40,245 nucleotides of DNA from the IMG/VR virus record IMGVR_UViG_3300045257_000135, positions 1-40,245 of that record. The stretch is one strand, 5' to 3'. The notes under the pieces were generated by a model. The model worked only from the letters and a program-made list of their open reading frames with translations. It searched no databases and was not told where the DNA came from. Made by a program: the position numbers and the translations under genes. Positions 37,265-40,245 of this stretch are shown one piece after another. The stretch's first letter is position 1. Every line of letters starts with the position of its first letter. This DNA comes from a virus.

Positions 37265-37730
37265 CGCCCCACGGACCGGTGACCACACCTGCGCTTGCCC
37301 ACCCCCCGGCGGGAACATCGACGGTTGCGCCCACGAAGGCACCCAAGATGAGTGCGAAGTCCAAGCCTTTGTTGCTGGATAGAGCGCCTGCGACGTTCTC
37401 CCATATGCACCATTCGATGCTTCGTGCATGGCGCACCCGTATGTAGTCGAAGAACAGGCCCGAGCGTGCCCCGTCGAGCCCCGCGCGTTTGCCGGCGTGA
37501 CTGAGGTCTTGGCAGGGTGTCCCGCCAATAAGCACGTCAGCTTCAGGAAGGTCGGCAGGGTCAAGCGTCGTGAGGTCGGGGAAGATCGGAACACCGGGCC
37601 AGTGATGCGCGAGCACCTTCCGTCGCCACGGGTCCGCCTCGCAGAACGCGACGGTTTGGAAGCCCGCTGCGTCCATGCCTTGGTCAAACCCGCCAACACC
37701 CGAGCAGACCGAGATAACCCTTGGCTTCAC
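37032..37730 (-). pseudogene. cytosine-5 DNA methyltransferase, N-terminal part
   Basis: A 232-residue frame with motif I SVCSGVGGFDQGM (7-19), motif IV GGTPCQDLS with the catalytic Cys73, motif VI WENV (110-113) and motif VIII FGVPQRRRRVFVV (167-179). It ends prematurely at 37032 in an Arg-rich tail. Together with the segments at 36926 and 36500 it makes about 410 codons, the normal length of such enzymes, so the gene is interrupted by one frameshift and one stop. A split enzyme of the M.AquI kind, where motifs I-VIII and IX-X lie on two chains, is the alternative. GTG at 37730 follows GGAGGG. Confidence 0.75.
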
Positions 37731-37750
37731 GCGCCCTCCAACTTTCTTTG

Positions 37751-37796
37751 TGTCTAGCGCTTGACAGGTGCGCGGAGGGTGTCTATAACTAGACAC
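37751..37796 (+). promoter_or_regulatory. consensus promoter with TGTCTA operators, leaderless start
   Basis: -35 TTGACA (37761-37766), 17 bp, -10 TATAAC (37784-37789), then 7 nt to the ATG at 37797: the best promoter in the window, giving a leaderless mRNA. GTGTCTA-TAAC-TAGACAC (37779-37796) is a perfect palindrome over the -10; TGTC at 37751 with GACA at 37763 forms a second, weaker site over the -35. Confidence 0.85.
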
Positions 37797-37979
37797 ATGG
37801 ACGCCACCGCAACTCCCGCCCGCCGCTACTACGACAACATTGCAGCGCTGCGCAAGGGCAAGATCACGCCCGATGAGTACCGCGCCGCAAACCGCGCTAT
37901 GCGCGACGAGTTCGGCGAGGACGGATACGAAGCCGCGAAGCTCAAGGCCATCTGCTTTGACATCAACGCCAACGGTTAG
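37797..37979 (+). CDS. small hypothetical protein, leaderless
   Basis: A 60-residue protein: MDATATPARRYYDNIAALRK, then GKITPDEYRAANRAMRDEFG. It is helical and charged, ending DINANG. It begins at the transcription start and its TAG is followed at once by the ATG of the helix-turn-helix gene, so both come from one short transcript. Not recognised; the gene pair lies opposite to the late genes and is likely expressed from the prophage. Confidence 0.65.
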   Translation: MDATATPARRYYDNIAALRKGKITPDEYRAANRAMRDEFGEDGYEAAKLKAICFDINANG

Positions 37980-38171
37980 ATGGCGGACATACGGGCCGAA
38001 CTCGCCGATGCGGCGCGTCGTAAGGTAGACGCCGAGTCCGCACGCGCCGAGGCCATTGCGGACATCACGCGCCTTTTGAGGTCACGTCGCAGCACGGATA
38101 TTCCCGTTGCCGAACTCGCGCGCCTCTCGGGCGTGACGCGACAGACGATCTACACGCTCAGAAGCAACTAG
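37980..38171 (+). CDS. small helix-turn-helix regulator
   Basis: A 63-residue protein. The first half is a charged helix (IRAELADAARRKVDAESARA); the second is a helix-turn-helix, DIPVAELARLSGVTRQTIYT then LRSN, of the resolvase/Cro type. It probably binds the TGTCTA palindromes of its own promoter. Its end overlaps the small terminase end by 4 nt. It may be a second control switch separate from the CTTGCA system. Confidence 0.7.
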   Translation: MADIRAELADAARRKVDAESARAEAIADITRLLRSRRSTDIPVAELARLSGVTRQTIYTLRSN

Positions 38172-38554
38172 AGCAGGCCCCCGAGGTCGTCCCCGTCCTC
38201 GCTTGATGCTGTGGTCGCGTCGATCCCGAGACGGGACCTAGCCGACGGTGTGAAGCCAAGCTCCTTGAGCGCGTCCACGTAGGACTTCTCAGCCCCGTCC
38301 GCGGTCTTCAGGTTCGGGTGTTGGACAAGCTGCCCTTTGTACCCGCGCTCCACCAGGGTTGGCCGACCGTCCTCGTCCACCATGCCGGCACGTGCAAGTC
38401 GAGCGCGTTGTGACCACCTACACGCCTGAGCTAGCATCTCCCTGTCTGAGTCGTGCCAGCGGCCGAACTCCCGGAGGTACTTGCGGAGCTTGTAATATAA
38501 AGCCTTCGCTGTGCGGTCCAGGTCGCTCGGGGCGGTGGTTGGGTCGGTAGGCAC
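38168..38554 (-). CDS. P27-type terminase small subunit
   Basis: A 128-residue protein. SDREMLAQACRWSQRARLAR, then LVQHPNLKTADGAEKSYVDA and LKELGFTPSARSRLGI are the conserved blocks of the P27 small terminase family, which recognises the packaging site and hands DNA to the large subunit. GTG at 38554 has GGAGG 9 nt upstream; an ATG nearer the GGAGG is in another frame. It lies apart from the large subunit by the methyltransferase and the small HTH unit. It is the first late gene after the sigma factor, two small genes and the protease. Confidence 0.8.
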   Translation of the reverse strand: MPTDPTTAPSDLDRTAKALYYKLRKYLREFGRWHDSDREMLAQACRWSQRARLARAGMVDEDGRPTLVERGYKGQLVQHPNLKTADGAEKSYVDALKELGFTPSARSRLGIDATTASSEDGDDLGGLL

Positions 38555-38836
38555 CTCGCATCGCCTCCACGGGCCTGCTAGACCCCTCTGCGGGCCTGTC
38601 TGTGTGTGGCTTTGGGCAGGCGAATACCCGACAGCACCCGAACGAGGTGCGGCCAGGGGAAACCCTAAACCCTGTCGCCATAAAGGTATTTCCAACACGC
38701 AACCGGTGGGTTGCGCTCAAAAGTGAAGCGTTTTCGTGCAGACTTGGCGGGTGAACTCACCACCCTTGTGTGATGTCTGATCCCCCCCCCGTCACACTTC
38801 TCGGGGTGGTCGGGGTGTGTCATCGGTCACGTCTGT
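38555..38836. other. long control region before the late genes
   Basis: About 280 bp without a supported gene. It holds the hairpin CGCAACC-GGTG-GGTTGCG (38698-38715), the AT-richer segment CCATAAAGGTATTTCC (near 38679), a C9 run at 38782-38790 and GTGTGA/TCACAC inverted bits around it. It is the natural place for late promoters (leftward) and packaging site; no exact promoter could be assigned. Confidence 0.5.
38782..38790. repeat. C9 homopolymer in the late control region
   Basis: Nine consecutive C between the divergent terminase and protease genes, the second such run in the window. Its length may vary between copies and alter promoter spacing, or be a sequencing uncertainty. Confidence 0.8.
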
Positions 38837-38866
38837 GTTGCGTTTCGTGCAAGGCGTGCGTACGGT
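38837..38866 (+). promoter_or_regulatory. operator-controlled leaderless promoter of the protease (site O5)
   Basis: GTTGCG-TTTCG-TGCAAG (38837-38853) is a two-mismatch form of the phage operator and shares 16 bases, TTGCGTTTCGTGCAAG, with O4. -35 TTGCGT (38838-38843), 17 bp, -10 TACGGT (38861-38866), then 7 nt to ATG 38874. Confidence 0.65.
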
Positions 38867-38873
38867 GGTGCCC

Positions 38874-39362
38874 ATGTTGAGGGTCGCTACCGTGGTGGTG
38901 TGTCTGACGGTGTGTGTCGCGTCGCCGGCTGAGGCTGCGCCTTCACATTCGTCGTGGTTTGATCGTGCGGTGGCGGTGGCGGACGCGCATTGGCCGTTGT
39001 CGCCTTGCCATGGTCGCGTGAGCGTGGTGTCTGCTACGGATGAGCAGATCGTGGCGTGGACGGGCGAGGCGTCAGCGGGTGCGGGTGCGTCCGTGGATGG
39101 GTCGTGCCGTGTGTTTGTGGCGTGGGACTTGTGGTCTGCTCGTCCGGTGCGTCAGCGTTGCCGCTTGCTTGAGCATGAGTTCGGCCACCTTGCGGGTGTT
39201 GACCATTCACTGAACCCGGCGTCGGTGATGTTCCCTGTGATCCTTGATCTTGGGCGGGGCAGTACGGATTGTGTGCGTGCGTTCCCTGAGCGCAGGGCGT
39301 GGCCGATGTTCGACACGTTGCCGGACTGGCGTGCGCTCGCGCTGGACAGGCTCACGCTTTAG
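38874..39362 (+). CDS. secreted metzincin-type metalloprotease
   Basis: A 162-residue protein. Residues 1-22 are a signal peptide (LRVATVVVCLTVCVASPAEA, cut likely after AEA). The zinc site is HEFGHLAGVDH with H101, E102, H105 and H111, and SVMFP with Met119 is the Met-turn: the full metzincin signature, closest in style to matrixins and small archaemetzincin-like forms. Four cysteines in the mature part (45, 78, 96, and near 130) could form two disulphides. It has no prodomain. Codon choice, with many GTG, TGT and GCG codons, differs from its neighbours, suggesting separate origin. It would be exported by the host cell; target unknown. Confidence 0.8.
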   Translation: MLRVATVVVCLTVCVASPAEAAPSHSSWFDRAVAVADAHWPLSPCHGRVSVVSATDEQIVAWTGEASAGAGASVDGSCRVFVAWDLWSARPVRQRCRLLEHEFGHLAGVDHSLNPASVMFPVILDLGRGSTDCVRAFPERRAWPMFDTLPDWRALALDRLTL

Positions 39363-39594
39363 TGGCGTGCCATTCCTCAAAGGGGCCACACTGAACACGG
39401 TACGCACCGGGGCGTTCCCAACCGTCGGAGAACTCTGAGCCTGCCCATGAGTCAGCAGGGATGACTTCCGCGACGTAGAGCGTGGTCGGCTCGGGCTTGT
39501 CGAGCTTGATGTATCGCTCGTGCATGCTCGGCCTGCGCTTGGCGTGCGACCACTTGCCGCATGCGTGGCAACGCCAGAGGACTTCAGTTGCCAT
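39352..39594 (-). CDS. small hypothetical protein with one Cys knuckle
   Basis: An 80-residue protein: MATEVLWRCHACGKWSHAKR, then a beta-rich stretch (EPTTLYVAEVIPADSWAG) and an aromatic end (YRVQCGPFEEWHATKA). One C-x2-C plus a later Cys may hold zinc. Start ATG 39594 lies inside the end of the previous gene; its end overlaps the end of the protease gene by 11 nt. Not recognised. Confidence 0.55.
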   Translation of the reverse strand: MATEVLWRCHACGKWSHAKRRPSMHERYIKLDKPEPTTLYVAEVIPADSWAGSEFSDGWERPGAYRVQCGPFEEWHATKA

Positions 39595-39796
39595 AGTGCA
39601 ACCACAGCGCAGGCAGTTCGTCGGCGTGCGAGTTACCCGGATTGAGGGCAGTCGCGGCGAATGCGCCACGGACAAACGAATCATCGGGTACGACAATCGT
39701 AGCCCATTCACTTACGCGCGCTAGGTGCGCCTCAATGTCCGTACGGAAGCCGTCTTCCTCGTGTCCGGGGAACCTCATATCGCACGGCCTGTTCAT
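39584..39796 (-). CDS. small hypothetical protein (70 aa)
   Basis: MNRPCDMRFPGHEEDGFRTD, then HLARVSEWATIVVPDDSFVR. ATG at 39796 overlaps the sigma factor TGA (ATGA), so it is translated with it. Mixed fold, no motif recognised. Confidence 0.55.
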   Translation of the reverse strand: MNRPCDMRFPGHEEDGFRTDIEAHLARVSEWATIVVPDDSFVRGAFAATALNPGNSHADELPALWLHYGN

Positions 39797-40245
39797 GCCG
39801 CATCCATCACGGCCGGCGCCAGCATCACACGCAAACGATCATGCCCAGCCTTACGAAGCTGCGACACACGCGACTCCGACACATCAAGCACGCTCCCAAT
39901 ATGGGCCAACGTCTCGCCCTCAATGTCGTGCTGCCACACCGAATAGAACTCGCGCGGCGGAAGGTTGATGACCGTGGCCTGGATCGCGTCCGCGTCGCAA
40001 AGCGCTGCGTACTCGTCCGCCGGGTCAGCCGCGCACTCCGCGTACTTCTGCATGTCAAGCCAACCGGGCATGCCGGGGTCTTCCATCAACCCAGCCTGCA
40101 CCTTGCGGCGCTCAGATCGGGTGAGGTGATCCTCCGACCGGAGGTAGTCGCGAATCTCGCCCTTGATACGCCACCAAGCGTAGGAGCCGAAGGCGCCACC
40201 ACGGGCAGGGTCGAAGTCGTGTGCGGCCTTCGTCAGCCCGAGCAG
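39793..40245 (-). CDS. phage sigma-70 family factor, C-terminal part (split by contig junction)
   Basis: The continuation of the sigma factor from position 1-237; bases 40117-40245 repeat 1-129. After region 2 and LTRSERRKVQAG (a short remnant of region 3), a 40-residue linker leads to region 4: NLPPREFYSVWQHDIEGETL, then AHIGSVLDVSESRVSQLRKA, GHDRLRVML, with the -35-binding helix-turn-helix in SESRVSQLR. At 186 residues it is shorter than FliA (about 240) because region 3 is almost absent. It retains both core-binding and promoter-binding parts, so it should be active. The next genes in its direction are two small genes and, after the protease, the small terminase. Confidence 0.85.
   Translation of the reverse strand: MLGLTKAAHDFDPARGGAFGSYAWWRIKGEIRDYLRSEDHLTRSERRKVQAGLMEDPGMPGWLDMQKYAECAADPADEYAALCDADAIQATVINLPPREFYSVWQHDIEGETLAHIGSVLDVSESRVSQLRKAGHDRLRVMLAPAVMDAA
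40117..40245. repeat. terminal direct repeat, right copy
   Basis: Second copy of the 129-bp end overlap, identical to bases 1-129 save for C at 40243. It closes the circle and restores the sigma factor reading frame. Confidence 0.95.

Noticed and set aside
38555-38836. A FliA-type promoter for the phage sigma factor
   Set aside because: Partial matches such as TAAAG on the plus strand and GGGTAT on the minus strand occur, but none pairs a -35 and -10 at the spacing known for FliA or SigB promoters.
1-40245. CRISPR array
   Set aside because: No series of equal repeats with regular spacers was found by eye; the operator sites are dispersed and palindromic.

Overview
This window is a complete or near-complete genome of a temperate tailed phage (siphovirus layout) of a high-GC actinobacterial host. 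The evidence is strong G/C bias at third codon positions, very dense genes joined by ATGA/GTGA overlaps, a large serine integrase, an HK97-type head module, a long tape measure protein and several apparently leaderless genes. The genus of the host cannot be read from the sequence. The first 129 bases recur at the end (40117-40245, one mismatch), so the contig is circular or terminally redundant. One gene, a small sigma factor, is cut in two by this arbitrary junction.

Nearly all genes lie on the minus strand, read from high to low coordinates. Three early units share one type of 17-bp palindromic operator, CTTGCA-N5-TGCAAG. (1) A replication and recombination operon runs from 12446 down to 5605: RecT-like annealing protein, zinc ribbon protein, RecE/Cas4-type exonuclease, replication initiator-like protein, AEP-type primase and many small proteins. 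(2) An SSB operon runs from 3665 down to 1273, with a SAM methyltransferase and a PD-(D/E)XK nuclease. (3) A unit from 1211 runs through an HNH endonuclease and a small membrane protein to the sigma factor, which crosses the junction to 39793. Facing these on the plus strand are the serine integrase (4079-5536), an XRE-type repressor (12562-12870), a ribbon-helix-helix protein (13233-13490), a possible excision-related small gene (3775-4005), a two-gene HTH unit (37797-38171), a secreted metalloprotease (38874-39362) and a small gene inside the late region (27096-27284).

The late region runs leftward from 38554 to a strong terminator at 13502-13521. Its order is: terminase small subunit, a broken cytosine-5 methyltransferase, terminase large subunit, a shortened DNA methyltransferase, portal, prohead protease, major capsid, an inserted surface module (hexapeptide acyltransferase, glycosyltransferase, repeat-containing fibre, lectin-like protein), head-tail connectors, major tail protein, tail assembly chaperones with a -1 frameshift, tape measure, three minor tail proteins, lysis genes (coiled-coil membrane protein, peptidase, transglycosylase, holin), a metallophosphoesterase and a two-domain nucleotide-related protein.

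The points that deserve most attention are the six-site operator family, with one site inside a gene and others over promoters; the FliA-like mini sigma factor placed just ahead of the late genes; the signal-peptide metzincin protease whose leaderless promoter carries the phage operator; the glycosylation/fibre module inserted between capsid and connector genes; and the cytosine methyltransferase whose reading frame is broken once by a shift and once by a stop.
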